Shown: positions 34,222 through 43,058 of the stretch, in pieces
Position numbering within the stretch: position 1 is the stretch's first letter
How the letters are laid out: each line of letters begins with the position of its first letter
Assembly (NCBI RefSeq): GCF_018736065.1
Contig: NZ_CP076128.1
Span: forward strand, 2,356,001-2,420,000
Direction: 5' to 3'
DNA length: 64,000 bases
Origin: Flammeovirga kamogawensis
Lineage (GTDB): Bacteria > Bacteroidota > Bacteroidia > Cytophagales > Flammeovirgaceae
Made by a program: the position numbers and the translations under genes
Notes under the pieces: model-generated
The model's input: only the letters and a program-made list of their open reading frames with translations
What the model was told of the DNA's origin: nothing
The model's database searches: none

Positions 34222-34501
34222 CTACAATTACTCTAAAATCTGTTTCGGTAAAAGCATCAATAAAATCTTTAAAAATTTCAGGGCGGTGTTCCCAAGCAAG
34301 GCCAAATAAGAGTAATTGAACTTCTTCTTCACATAGAGCATTTACTCTAACAATTTCTAAAAAAGGATACTCATCAACGCCTACAGGTGGTGTTGAAATT
34401 GGAGAATATTCTCCTTGATTTTTATAATAGTTAGCTACAATCTCTTCCATCCATAAAAAAGGCTCAGAAAGAGAGATTCCTTGTTCGTTAATTGTTGGCA
34501 T
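34148..34501 (-). CDS. N-terminal part of the putative effector (other frame)
   Basis: 117 codons from ATG 34501: MPTINEQGISLSEPFLWMEE, then YPFLEIVRVNALCEEEVQ, WEHRPEIFKDFIDAF and TDFRVIVGGYLNSNT. After about NSNTQ the frame looks unrelated to the peptidase and ends CFFK. The next frame continues with NCILPTVRTF. The likely ancestral protein joins both parts (about 325 residues). No signal peptide, so any export would use a specialised route. The N-terminal domain is not a family I recognise. Could also be a separate small gene. Confidence 0.6.
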   Translation of the reverse strand: MPTINEQGISLSEPFLWMEEIVANYYKNQGEYSPISTPPVGVDEYPFLEIVRVNALCEEEVQLLLFGLAWEHRPEIFKDFIDAFTETDFRVIVGGYLNSNTQLYITNSKNFSLCFFK

Positions 34502-34732
34502 TAGTAATTAGTTTTTGTACTATTTATGCTACAATATTAGCAAAAAATAATAATAATACTTTGAAAGAAGATTTGATTTTTATTAAAATCAGCTTTTTGA
34601 ACCTCTCAAAAGAAAATCGCCCCCATGAAGTAAAGGTTCTATAAATTCTTTTAAACTATAAAAGGCTTAAAGTGAAACCCTTAATAAGAGAAAGTTTTTT
34701 CTTATTAACTTTTAAAAAGTTATCATTTTAGA
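34502..34732. other. Leader region of the effector array
   Basis: No gene seen. It contains an A/T hairpin at 34680-34708 (TTAATAAGA with TTCTTATTAA) of unclear role. The array promoter is presumably here but I find no exact TAnnTTTG. Confidence 0.4.
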
Positions 34733-34781
34733 TAAAAAAGTGCAAACCGCCATAACCATACCGTTTACGCAATTTACACTT
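34733..34781 (-). terminator. Terminator of the tRNA-Arg
   Basis: On the minus strand AAGTGTAAATTGC pairs, with some G-U, with GCGGTTTGCACTT and is followed by a T-run, 28 bases past the tRNA. Confidence 0.7.
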
Positions 34782-34808
34782 TTCTAAACATAATAGTTGA
34801 ATACCTAG

Positions 34809-34881
34809 TAGCCCCACCGGGAATCGAACCCAGATCTCAAGCGCCGGAAGCCTACGTACTAATCCGTTGTACTATGGAGCC
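34809..34881 (-). tRNA. tRNA-Arg (anticodon CCG)
   Basis: A 73-base cloverleaf. Acceptor arm GGCTCCA/TGGGGCT; D arm GTAC…GTAC; anticodon loop TTCCGGC with CCG at 34-36; T arm CTGGG-TTCGATT-CCCGG; discriminator A. CCA is not encoded. It reads CGG codons. Its 3' end faces the effector/immunity array, a common arrangement for integrated islands. Confidence 0.93.
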
Positions 34882-35007
34882 ATTTCAATTATTCTCACGA
34901 ATATACGCCCTATTGAATACTGAAACAACAAGGATATTTTCTATTTAAGAATAAAAAGATGTATTTTTAATACTCATAATCTTCAATTTTTCTATTAAAC
35001 CATCTGA

Positions 35008-36780
35008 ATGTCCTCGTTATCAATGAGAATACTTTCAAAACTTATACTCTTACTCTTTTTCTGTATTCTTTCATTATTTAATAATGTTCACGCTCAATGG
35101 ATTCGTGCTGAGGTAAATCACGATGTTTTTATGCGTGATACTTATGTAAGCGATAGTCATGTAATTATGACATTAAAAAAAGGACATTCGCTTTTAGCAC
35201 TGCCTATTGGCGGAAATGATGAATATGTTAGAGTTTGGGATTACAACTCTGGTAAAAGAGGTTTCGTTTACGGGCAGTACCTCACATTATATGATTCTTT
35301 ACAAAGAGTTATTCTAGAAGATACAACCGCAGCTGGAACATTATCAAGAGGTGGCACAACCCTACATCTAGAAAACTTGGATAGTGAAGATGTTAATATA
35401 GAAATGGATCAAATCCCCTATGCTCTTCAACCTTATGAAGAAATTACTCTTCGACTAAAAAAAGGATACCATGGTATTTGGGTTAGCAGAGATGGTGCTT
35501 TCCCTTTTTGGGGTGGTTTAAATTTAGCTGATAGTGCAGAATATGTACTAAAAGTTGGATCTGAAGAAGAGGTTTTAACTACAGACCTAGAACCTATATT
35601 TAGTCGTTCGGATACGGTAAGAATGGAATACCATCATGTTGATACCGTTAATATTACTCCTAAAGTAAAAATTGATACTGCTCGAATTGTAACAAATAAA
35701 CACCCTCAGGATCTTGAAAGAGCTAAAAGTACAATTGGTATACGTGGTTATATAAAATTGGCTACCATTTATGATTTCAATGGACTTTCTGATGTAGACC
35801 GATTTGTTCCTGTTGAAATTCCTGTTGGTGAAAATAGAAATACACAAGATAAAGGTTTTTATATGGGAGCTAGACAATCTAGATTAGGTTTCTCGTCTAA
35901 TATAAAAGCTAAAAATGGGTACTTAAAAATATATGTTGAAGGTGATTTTGCTGGTGGTTCAACTAGCAAAATGTATTTCCGTTTACGACAGGCCTATGCC
36001 GAATATGCTTATCTTACGGTGGGGCAAACATGGACAACCTTCTCGAATTTAGAAGCAATTCCACTTACGGTTGATAGAGAAGGACCTAATAGTTCTATTC
36101 TTATTCGTCAAGGTATGATTAGATATGAGAAGAAAGTAGGCAATTCCGATAACGAATTTGGTGTAGCTTTAGAGACCCCAACAGTTACTTTTACAGATTC
36201 CGTTGCTGTAGATCAAAGGCAAAAATTCCCGGATATAGCATCTAGATATAAAGTCACTTTTGATAAAGGGCATTATCAAATATCTGGCTTATTTAGACTA
36301 ATTTCCTATACAGACATTAATACAGATAACGTTAGTAACACACCCGGATATGGTATTATGCTAAGTGGTAAACAATATCTTCAAAGTAAAGATAATATAC
36401 TCTATTTTCAGGCTGTATACGGTAAAGGTATTAGCAGATATGTTAGAGCATTTAGAAATTACAATATGGATGCTTTTGTAAACACTGCAGACAATAGTAT
36501 TTTTATTCCTAAAACTGCTGGAGGCTATCTATCATTAGAACATCACTGGTCTAAAAAATTCTTTAGTAATATGACCGGTGGAATCACATGGTTACAAACT
36601 GCAGAATGGCAAGCTGAAGATAGTTACCAAAGAAGTTATTATGGTAGTTTAAATTCTTATTGGTTTGCTTTTGATAGAATGCAACTAGGTGCAGGGTATA
36701 TATATGGTGTTAGAAGAAATAAAAATGGAGAAAGTGGTTATGCTTCTCGTTTACAAATGTATATCCGTTACGACATCTAA
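35008..36780 (+). CDS. SH3-like plus DcaP-like porin, paralogue A
   Basis: 590 residues, signal peptide ending NVHAQ. Residues about 30-90 form an SH3-like domain (LKKGHSLLALPIGGNDEYVR, VWDYNSGKRGFVYGQYL). A beta domain follows (about 110-200; KKGYHGIWVSRDGAFPFWGG). From about 245 there is a porin barrel of the DcaP type: RGYIKLATIYDFNGL, MGARQSRLGFSS, FRLRQAYAEYAYLTVGQTWT and a terminal YIRYDI. The long N-terminus is unusual for a porin. Paralogue B follows by 43 bases in the same direction. Substrate unknown; DcaP proteins pass small acids. Confidence 0.82.
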   Translation: MSSLSMRILSKLILLLFFCILSLFNNVHAQWIRAEVNHDVFMRDTYVSDSHVIMTLKKGHSLLALPIGGNDEYVRVWDYNSGKRGFVYGQYLTLYDSLQRVILEDTTAAGTLSRGGTTLHLENLDSEDVNIEMDQIPYALQPYEEITLRLKKGYHGIWVSRDGAFPFWGGLNLADSAEYVLKVGSEEEVLTTDLEPIFSRSDTVRMEYHHVDTVNITPKVKIDTARIVTNKHPQDLERAKSTIGIRGYIKLATIYDFNGLSDVDRFVPVEIPVGENRNTQDKGFYMGARQSRLGFSSNIKAKNGYLKIYVEGDFAGGSTSKMYFRLRQAYAEYAYLTVGQTWTTFSNLEAIPLTVDREGPNSSILIRQGMIRYEKKVGNSDNEFGVALETPTVTFTDSVAVDQRQKFPDIASRYKVTFDKGHYQISGLFRLISYTDINTDNVSNTPGYGIMLSGKQYLQSKDNILYFQAVYGKGISRYVRAFRNYNMDAFVNTADNSIFIPKTAGGYLSLEHHWSKKFFSNMTGGITWLQTAEWQAEDSYQRSYYGSLNSYWFAFDRMQLGAGYIYGVRRNKNGESGYASRLQMYIRYDI

Positions 36781-36823
36781 TTTTTTATTATTTCAATAGC
36801 AGCTAACGTTTTTTTTGAATTGC

Positions 36824-38575
36824 ATGAAAAATACATTTAAAGTATTTTTATTTTTTTCCTTATATCTCCTGATATCACAAAGTGCATTCGGACAATGGAT
36901 GAGAACATCCGTAAATAAAAAGACTGTTTTAAAAGATCATAGAACAACAAATAGCCCTATTCTTTTACACCTTGAAAAAGATAGAGACGTTTTATCCCTG
37001 CCACTTAACGAGGAAAATGAGTATATAAGAGTTTGGGATTACCTAACTGGTAAAAGAGGATATGTAAATAAAAAACACCTCACTATTATAGATACCCTAG
37101 CCAAGGCAGAATTAAAAGTCCCTCCTGTTGAGCATAAACTACACCGTGATGGTGCTATTCTTAAAATTGAGAATATTGAAGATGATAATGTTATTGTTGA
37201 AATAGATAAAATACCTTATAGCATTGCTCCTTATGCCGAAACTAAACTCATATTAAAAAAAGGATATCACGGTTTTTGGGCTTACAGAGATGGTGCCCTA
37301 CCATTTTGGGGATCTATATTTTTACATGATAGTACAGAGCATATTTTAAAGATTGAAACTACAGCAGAAAAGGATGTTATTATTGCAGATATAGAACCTA
37401 TTATCCATAGAAAAGACACTGTTGTTGTAGAAAGCCATTTTAAAGATGTAGTGAAATTATTACCTAAAATTAAAATGGATTCATCTAAAATTGTAGATAA
37501 TACTCACCCTCAAGATTTAGCAAAACCTGTTAATAATGTAGACATTAGGGGTTACATAAAATTAAATGGACTTTATGATTTTAATGGCCTAACAAGTACA
37601 GGTGGTTTTGTTCCTTATAAAATTCCTGTAGGAGAAAAAAATGTTGAAAATAGGGGCTTTTATATGGGGGCTAGGCAATCTAGACTCGGTTTCTTTTCTA
37701 GAATAAAAACAGATGAAGGGTATATCAAATTCTATGTTGAAGCTGACTTTGCAGGAGGTAGCGTTTCATATGACTATTTTAGGTTAAGACAAGCCTATGT
37801 ACAATATGGCTATTTAACTGTTGGGCAAACATGGACAACTTTTACAGATCTCTACTCTACTCCTCTTACTGTAGATAATGAGGGTCCGAGTAGTTCTTCG
37901 TCTACAAGACAAGGTTTAATACGATTTGAAAAGAAAGTAGGGAATAGTAATAACGAATTTGCTGTAAGTTTAGAAACTCCTACCAAGAATTTTGGCGATA
38001 CAATTGCCATAGACAGTAGACAACTATTTCCTGATGTTGCATCTCGTTATAAAATTGAATATGCAACCGGACAATTACAATTTGCAGGTTTATTTAGAGT
38101 ACTTTCTCAACACAATATATTTGATGATGTGATTACAAAAGTAGGATATGGATTGATGGTTAGTGGTAAAAACAGCACAACTAATGAGAAACATAAATTC
38201 TATTATCAAGCAATTGGAGGAAGAGGTATCACGCGTTATATTTCAGCATTTTCATCATATAATTTAGATGCTGTTCCCAGCCCTACTAAAGACATCTACA
38301 TTCCTTTTACTTTAGGTGGGTACATTACATATGAATATTACTTCCACAAAAACTTATTTATTAATTTTGTAACGGGTTTTTCTTGGATTGATAATTCCGC
38401 TTGGCAGCCAGGATCAACCTTTGAGAGAAGCTATTATACAAGTGCCAATATGTTTTGGTTTCCTTTTGATAGAATGCGTGTAGGCGGAAGTTTTGTACAA
38501 GGAGCACGTGTAAATAAAGATCAGCAAAGAGGTGATGCTTCTAGATTCCAAATGTATATTCGTTATGACATTTAG
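36824..38575 (+). CDS. SH3-like plus DcaP-like porin, paralogue B
   Basis: 583 residues from the ATG at 36824 (MKNTFKVFLFFSLYLLISQS, signal). Same domain order as paralogue A, aligned end to end: EEDENEYIR-type SH3 region (LNEENEYIRVWDYLTGKRG), KKGYHGFWAYRDGALPFWGS, RGYIKLNGLYDFNGL, MGARQSRLGFFSRI, LRQAYVQYGYLTVGQTWT and terminal YIRYDI. The two have diverged through many substitutions, so the duplication is old. Its stop overlaps the stop of the convergent ATPase gene by 4 bases. Confidence 0.82.
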   Translation: MKNTFKVFLFFSLYLLISQSAFGQWMRTSVNKKTVLKDHRTTNSPILLHLEKDRDVLSLPLNEENEYIRVWDYLTGKRGYVNKKHLTIIDTLAKAELKVPPVEHKLHRDGAILKIENIEDDNVIVEIDKIPYSIAPYAETKLILKKGYHGFWAYRDGALPFWGSIFLHDSTEHILKIETTAEKDVIIADIEPIIHRKDTVVVESHFKDVVKLLPKIKMDSSKIVDNTHPQDLAKPVNNVDIRGYIKLNGLYDFNGLTSTGGFVPYKIPVGEKNVENRGFYMGARQSRLGFFSRIKTDEGYIKFYVEADFAGGSVSYDYFRLRQAYVQYGYLTVGQTWTTFTDLYSTPLTVDNEGPSSSSSTRQGLIRFEKKVGNSNNEFAVSLETPTKNFGDTIAIDSRQLFPDVASRYKIEYATGQLQFAGLFRVLSQHNIFDDVITKVGYGLMVSGKNSTTNEKHKFYYQAIGGRGITRYISAFSSYNLDAVPSPTKDIYIPFTLGGYITYEYYFHKNLFINFVTGFSWIDNSAWQPGSTFERSYYTSANMFWFPFDRMRVGGSFVQGARVNKDQQRGDASRFQMYIRYDI

Positions 38576-38955
38576 AGTTTTATATCAAACCTCTCTTTCA
38601 TTTTTTGTATTCTGAAATCAGGAACATTATGTACTGAAGAACTATTATGTCGGTTTTCAACAATTACTGTTGATACTTCGTAATTGTGCTTTTCTGCTAA
38701 AAGAAAATAACTTTTCATTTCCTGCTCAGTAGTAAATGTATTTGATACAATGATCAACTCTTGTGCTCTACCCATACAATAAGCTGTCATCTCCTCACAT
38801 TGCTTGTGTGCAACAGGAAGTTTTTTAGGATCAAAAAAGTAATTTCCTTCTTTATCAACCATAAAATCATCAGCTTCAATAGAACCGCCTAAAGATGCTG
38901 CAAGCGTAGATTTTCCTGCTCCTGGAAGACCTCTCAATAAAATTAATCTCTTCAT
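38572..38955 (-). CDS. Small P-loop kinase-like ATPase
   Basis: 127 residues. Walker A in LLRGLPGAGKST at the N-terminus, followed by SIEADDFMVD (Asp typical of nucleoside/zeta-type kinases) and LIIVSNTFTTEQEM. It matches the AAA_33/NEDD4BP2-like family, which includes polynucleotide 5'-kinase-like proteins. Compact but apparently complete. No antitoxin-like partner is adjacent, so a zeta toxin role is unlikely. Confidence 0.8.
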   Translation of the reverse strand: MKRLILLRGLPGAGKSTLAASLGGSIEADDFMVDKEGNYFFDPKKLPVAHKQCEEMTAYCMGRAQELIIVSNTFTTEQEMKSYFLLAEKHNYEVSTVIVENRHNSSSVHNVPDFRIQKMKERFDIKL

Positions 38956-39048
38956 TTATAAAAATAATAGCTCGATTTATTCAATGTTATCATCAATATG
39001 AGTTAAATTTAATGAACGACGAACAAAATACATAAATTTCTCATCACC

Positions 39049-39309
39049 ATGATTCAGCTACAACACATTACTTTTAATAAATTGAGTATCATTGAAAAAG
39101 CAGAAATTGTTCAATATTTTTCTGATTTTCTTAGTTCAATATATCAACTTGGTAAAAAATACGAACTCTATAATTATGATGGTACTTATATTCAAGTGAA
39201 ATATAAAACGAATGATCATTTTGAAAATGAAATTGAGTCGATTTATGAATTGGATCGATTACTTCCTTTCTGCCCTAAAATTGATTGGAAAAAATTATTA
39301 AAAAAATAA
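39049..39309 (+). CDS. Small protein of unknown function
   Basis: 86 residues, no signal peptide. Helical N-half (NKLSIIEKAEIVQYFSDFLS), then YNYDGTYIQVKYKTND and an Asp/Lys-rich end (DWKKLLKK). No family recognised. Stands between two minus-strand genes. Confidence 0.55.
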   Translation: MIQLQHITFNKLSIIEKAEIVQYFSDFLSSIYQLGKKYELYNYDGTYIQVKYKTNDHFENEIESIYELDRLLPFCPKIDWKKLLKK

Positions 39310-39384
39310 GTAGTCACCCATAACTAATTAATTATGAATGACTACTTTAAACTTAAAGGTCTTATTTCTTAAAAAATGAAATAT

Positions 39385-40608
39385 TTACTTTGCATTTAAT
39401 TCTGCAATTTTCACTATCATTTTTGTTGCCTCTACCATTGTAGGAACAGGAACATACTCAAAACGAGAGTGCATATTATGTCCACCTGCAAAGATATTTG
39501 GACAAGGTAAACCCATGTATGATAATCTAGCACCATCTGTACCTCCACGAATAGCCTTTACATCAGGTTTAATTTCTAATTCTTTCATAGCTTCTAAAGC
39601 CAAATCTACAATATGCATATTAGGAGCTACCTTTTCTTTCATATTGTAATACTGATCTGTGATAGAAAGTTCTATCGTTGCTTTATCGTATTCTTTGGTA
39701 AAGTCTTTCACTAAAGATTTTAAATGATCTTTACGTGCTTCAAATAAATCACGATCATGATCCCTAATAATGTACTCTAATTTTGTTTCTTCAACAGAAC
39801 CATTCATTCCTAAAAGATGGAAAAAACCTTCATAACCAGAAGTAGTTTCTGGTGTTTCGTTATCTGGTAATTTTGTAGCAAATTTTGCCGCAATATTCAT
39901 CGCATTGACCATTTTACCTAAAGCCGTACCCGGATGAACATTTTGTCCTTTAAACGTAACAACTGCACCTGCAGCATTAAAGTTTTCGTATTCAAACTCA
40001 CCCATTGGACCTCCATCCATAGTATAAGCCCATTCTGCATCAAACTTTTCTACATCAAAAAGGTCTGCTCCTGCACCAACTTCTTCATCTGGCGTAAAAC
40101 AAATTCTAATTTTACCATGCTTAATTTCAGGGTGCTGAACAAGGTAATCCATAGCCGTCATAATTTCTGCTACACCTGCCTTATCATCTGCCCCTAAAAG
40201 AGTTGTACCGTCGGTAGTAACAACAGTCTGACCTTTATATGCTTTAATTTCCGGGAAATTATCTGTCTTTAAAACGATATCCTCTTCCTTATTTAAAACA
40301 AGGTCTTTACCATCGTAATTTTCCCAAACAATTGGTTTTACGTTTGCACCTGTAAAATCAGGAGTTGTGTCTACATGAGCAACAAAACCAATAGTAGGTA
40401 CTTCTTTATCTACATTAGAAGGTAATGTTGCCATCACATAGCAATTCTCGTCTATAATGACCTCTTCTAATCCAATTTCTTTTAATTCTTCAACTAATAA
40501 ATTTGATAAATCAAACTGCTTTTTAGTACTAGGTATTTGCTTTAAGCCCGGAACAGATTCTGTATCAATTTTTACATAACGTAAAAATCTTTCTAATAAT
40601 TTTTCCAT
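39385..40608 (-). CDS. pepT: Peptidase T (tripeptide aminopeptidase)
   Basis: 407 residues, the usual length. M20B signatures: FVAHVDTTPDFTG (metal His and catalytic Asp), LLGADDKAGVAE, FTPDEEVGAGADLF (catalytic Glu), YTMDGGPMGEFEYENFNA and a C-terminal IFAGGHNMHSRFEYV with a metal-binding His. Cytosolic di-zinc enzyme that removes the N-terminal residue of tripeptides. Monocistronic. Confidence 0.96.
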   Translation of the reverse strand: MEKLLERFLRYVKIDTESVPGLKQIPSTKKQFDLSNLLVEELKEIGLEEVIIDENCYVMATLPSNVDKEVPTIGFVAHVDTTPDFTGANVKPIVWENYDGKDLVLNKEEDIVLKTDNFPEIKAYKGQTVVTTDGTTLLGADDKAGVAEIMTAMDYLVQHPEIKHGKIRICFTPDEEVGAGADLFDVEKFDAEWAYTMDGGPMGEFEYENFNAAGAVVTFKGQNVHPGTALGKMVNAMNIAAKFATKLPDNETPETTSGYEGFFHLLGMNGSVEETKLEYIIRDHDRDLFEARKDHLKSLVKDFTKEYDKATIELSITDQYYNMKEKVAPNMHIVDLALEAMKELEIKPDVKAIRGGTDGARLSYMGLPCPNIFAGGHNMHSRFEYVPVPTMVEATKMIVKIAELNAK

Positions 40609-40633
40609 TGAATTTATGATTATAATGTTTAAT

Positions 40634-40641
40634 CAAATATA
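40634..40641 (-). promoter_or_regulatory. Candidate -7 element for pepT
   Basis: TATATTTG on the minus strand matches TAnnTTTG, 25 bases upstream of the start. No clear -33. Confidence 0.4.
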
Positions 40642-40810
40642 CTATTCAAAGCGTTTTTTAGCGACTAAAGTTGCATTCTAATTGTCAACGATAATAAATC
40701 TGTAAAAAAAACAGATTTTTTGATTGGTAAAATCATAATTAAACTTGTTCATTACTACTTTTTTGTAACTTGCAGGCTGAATTTATTCTAACAAATTAGA
40801 AACACACACC

Positions 40811-41557
40811 ATGAAACTGCTAGAAGGCAAAAACGTTTTGATTACAGGTGCGTCTAAAGGTATTGGGCGTTCAATCGCAATTCGTTGCGCGGAACATGGC
40901 GCAAATATAGGTTTTACATACCTTTCAAGCGTTGAAAAAGGAGAAGCATTAGTTGCTGAACTTGAAGCGCTTGGTATTAAAGCTAAGGGTTACCGCTCTG
41001 ATGCTTCTAAGATGGAAGCTGCTGAGAAATTAGTTAAAGATTTCACAACAGATTTCGGTGCTTTAGATGCTCTAATCAACAACGCTGGTATCACTAGAGA
41101 TACTCTTTTAATGCGTATGACTGAAGATCAGTTTAATGAAGTAATTAGAGTAAACTTAAACTCTGTTTTCAATATGACTAAAGCTGCTACTAAAACTTTC
41201 TTAAAGCAACGTAGCGGTTCTATCATTAATATGAGTTCTGTTGTTGGTGTATATGGTAATGCTGGACAAGCAAACTATGCTGCATCAAAAGCAGGTATTA
41301 TTGGTTTTACACAATCTGTAGCTAAAGAATTAGCTCCTCGTAACATTCGTTGTAATGCTGTTGCTCCTGGTTTCATTGAAACTGAAATGACAGCTACTTT
41401 AGATCAAAAAGTAAAAGACGTATGGTTGGCAGACATTCCTATGAAGAGAGGTGGTAAGCCAGAGGAAGTAGCAGACCTTTGTGTATTCTTAGCTTCTGAT
41501 ATGTCTACATATATCACTAGACAAACTATTCAGTTGACTGGAGCAATGAAGTCATAG
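40811..41557 (+). CDS. fabG: 3-oxoacyl-ACP reductase
   Basis: 248 residues, SDR fold. TGASKGIGRSIA (cofactor binding), NNAG, the catalytic Ser in INMSSVVGVYG, and YAASKAG with Tyr/Lys. The C-terminus IQLTGAMKS lacks the usual 'VDGGM' ending, a small variation. FabG reduces beta-ketoacyl-ACP with NADPH in fatty-acid synthesis. Other SDRs share these motifs, but length and overall similarity favour FabG. Confidence 0.9.
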   Translation: MKLLEGKNVLITGASKGIGRSIAIRCAEHGANIGFTYLSSVEKGEALVAELEALGIKAKGYRSDASKMEAAEKLVKDFTTDFGALDALINNAGITRDTLLMRMTEDQFNEVIRVNLNSVFNMTKAATKTFLKQRSGSIINMSSVVGVYGNAGQANYAASKAGIIGFTQSVAKELAPRNIRCNAVAPGFIETEMTATLDQKVKDVWLADIPMKRGGKPEEVADLCVFLASDMSTYITRQTIQLTGAMKS

Positions 41558-41583
41558 TACTTTATTAAACCTTATAGAATATT

Positions 41584-41613
41584 GAAAGGCTTCTAGAAAT
41601 AGAGGCCTTTTTC
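41584..41613 (+). terminator. Intrinsic terminator after fabG
   Basis: AAAGGCTTCTA pairs with TAGAGGCCTTT over GAAA, then T-rich sequence. Confidence 0.8.
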
Positions 41614-41645
41614 TTTTATAGAGAATTTATCAAAAAAAATGTACT

Positions 41646-41680
41646 CAAAAAAAAGCCCTAGATTTATTAACCTAGGGCCA
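41646..41680 (-). terminator. Intrinsic terminator after the beta-helix lipoprotein gene
   Basis: On the minus strand GGCCCTAG pairs with CTAGGGC followed by eight T. Confidence 0.8.
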
Positions 41681-41757
41681 CTCACTGATTTGGTGTGCGA
41701 GTTTTAGTATAAGCTCATTTTTGGGTTATGTTGAGCTTAGTCTAACTATATATCTTA

Positions 41758-42966
41758 TTACTCACAAGATTCACAGTCATCTACGTAAACAACTTCAGTA
41801 TCAACTTCTTCTGCAGTGTAAGCAGAAACTGTTAACCCATTGTCTAATACGTTGTTGATTGTAACATTATTATGAATATCAAAACCTTTTTTAGCAGAAG
41901 TAACTTTTACGTTAAGGAAAGAACCTTTAGCTCCTTCTCTAACTCTAAATGCAGTAGTTTCACCTAAAACACCTTCTACTGTTACATTAGTTACCTTAGC
42001 ATTAGTGTAAGGCTCTGCTGAGTTATTTTTGCTATTGTTATCAATTTCGAAAGCTTTATCAAATGATCTTGAGTTATCGTGGATTACCCATAAGTTAGTA
42101 AGTGAACCTACATAACCGTGTGCCCAGTCAAAAGAATCATCTTCGCAACCTACAGATACTAAGTTTTCACCGTTAACAGTACCACCAAACCACTCAAGGC
42201 CATCATCTGTACCTTTAAATGCTTGTAAGTAAGATAACTCAGTTCCTGAACCTACTGCAGAGAATGTGAAACCATTGTGCTCAGACTCATCTCCATATTT
42301 GTAACCAGAGAATTCTACTCGTACATAAGATAATACTCCTGAATCATCAGTAACGTTACTTCCTCCATATTTTACACTTGAATCAACTTCTGGAGAAGCT
42401 TCTCCATTAGAATCACCATTGTTAATTGGTGCACGACCATTAACTAATAAACCACCCCAAGCACCTGGAGTTTTATCTTTAGCAGTAAAAACAATCATAT
42501 TGTCTGCTGTTCCTTGAGCATCAATTTTAGCATCTTGCACTACCATTACATAAGAATCTGCAGATTGAGCTTCAATTACTGTACCTGCTGCAATAGTTAA
42601 CGTTTTTCCTGCTGGTACCTTAACAGCACCTGAAATTGAAACGTTACCTGACCATGATAATTGACTATCTGTAAGTTCTCCTGATGTAAGAGTTAAACCA
42701 AACGCTCCTGATACAGAAGTACCTGCATAATCTAAACCTTTAGCCCAAGATGGTAAAGTACCTGCACCAGTACCTGCTCCATTTGCTACAATTTTACTTG
42801 CTGCAGTTGCTTTATCTTGTAATCTATCGTTATCAGTACCAGTAGAATCGCCTGGAGTATCACCAATTATATCGTCTATTGGACCTGTAACACTGTCAGA
42901 ATCGCATGAAAATGTAAATAATCCGATTAATGCTGCGAATGCTACTTGTCTAAATTGCTTTTTCAT
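41758..42966 (-). CDS. Lipoprotein with beta-helix-like repeats
   Basis: 402 residues, lipoprotein (GLFTFSCDS). Asp/Gly-rich linker to about 60, then GNVSISGAVKVPAGKTLTIA and GTVIEAQ, a pattern of short strands and turns. Later come AWGGLLVNGRAPINNG, SYVRVEFSGY and NVTVEGVLGETTAFRVREGA, as in parallel beta-helix surface proteins. The C-terminus has a Cys pair (DDCESCE). It follows a TonB receptor gene by 92 bases on the same strand. Receptor and lipoprotein together probably form a surface uptake pair; substrate unknown. Confidence 0.75.
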   Translation of the reverse strand: MKKQFRQVAFAALIGLFTFSCDSDSVTGPIDDIIGDTPGDSTGTDNDRLQDKATAASKIVANGAGTGAGTLPSWAKGLDYAGTSVSGAFGLTLTSGELTDSQLSWSGNVSISGAVKVPAGKTLTIAAGTVIEAQSADSYVMVVQDAKIDAQGTADNMIVFTAKDKTPGAWGGLLVNGRAPINNGDSNGEASPEVDSSVKYGGSNVTDDSGVLSYVRVEFSGYKYGDESEHNGFTFSAVGSGTELSYLQAFKGTDDGLEWFGGTVNGENLVSVGCEDDSFDWAHGYVGSLTNLWVIHDNSRSFDKAFEIDNNSKNNSAEPYTNAKVTNVTVEGVLGETTAFRVREGAKGSFLNVKVTSAKKGFDIHNNVTINNVLDNGLTVSAYTAEEVDTEVVYVDDCESCE

Positions 42967-43058
42967 AATTAAAAGTCGTAAATTTGTCTTAAGAATTAAT
43001 TTTTAATTTTTAGAAAAGAGAGAGTGGATCGGTTTTTACTCCCTCTTTTTTTTGTTTA

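Noticed and set aside
34809-34881. Duplicated tRNA 3' end as an att site
   Set aside because: I searched by eye for the T-arm sequence near 28.8-30.1 kb and found none; no integrase seen.
38572-38955. Zeta-type toxin of a toxin-antitoxin pair
   Set aside because: Walker A and Asp fit, but there is no antitoxin gene adjacent; neighbours are convergent or unrelated.
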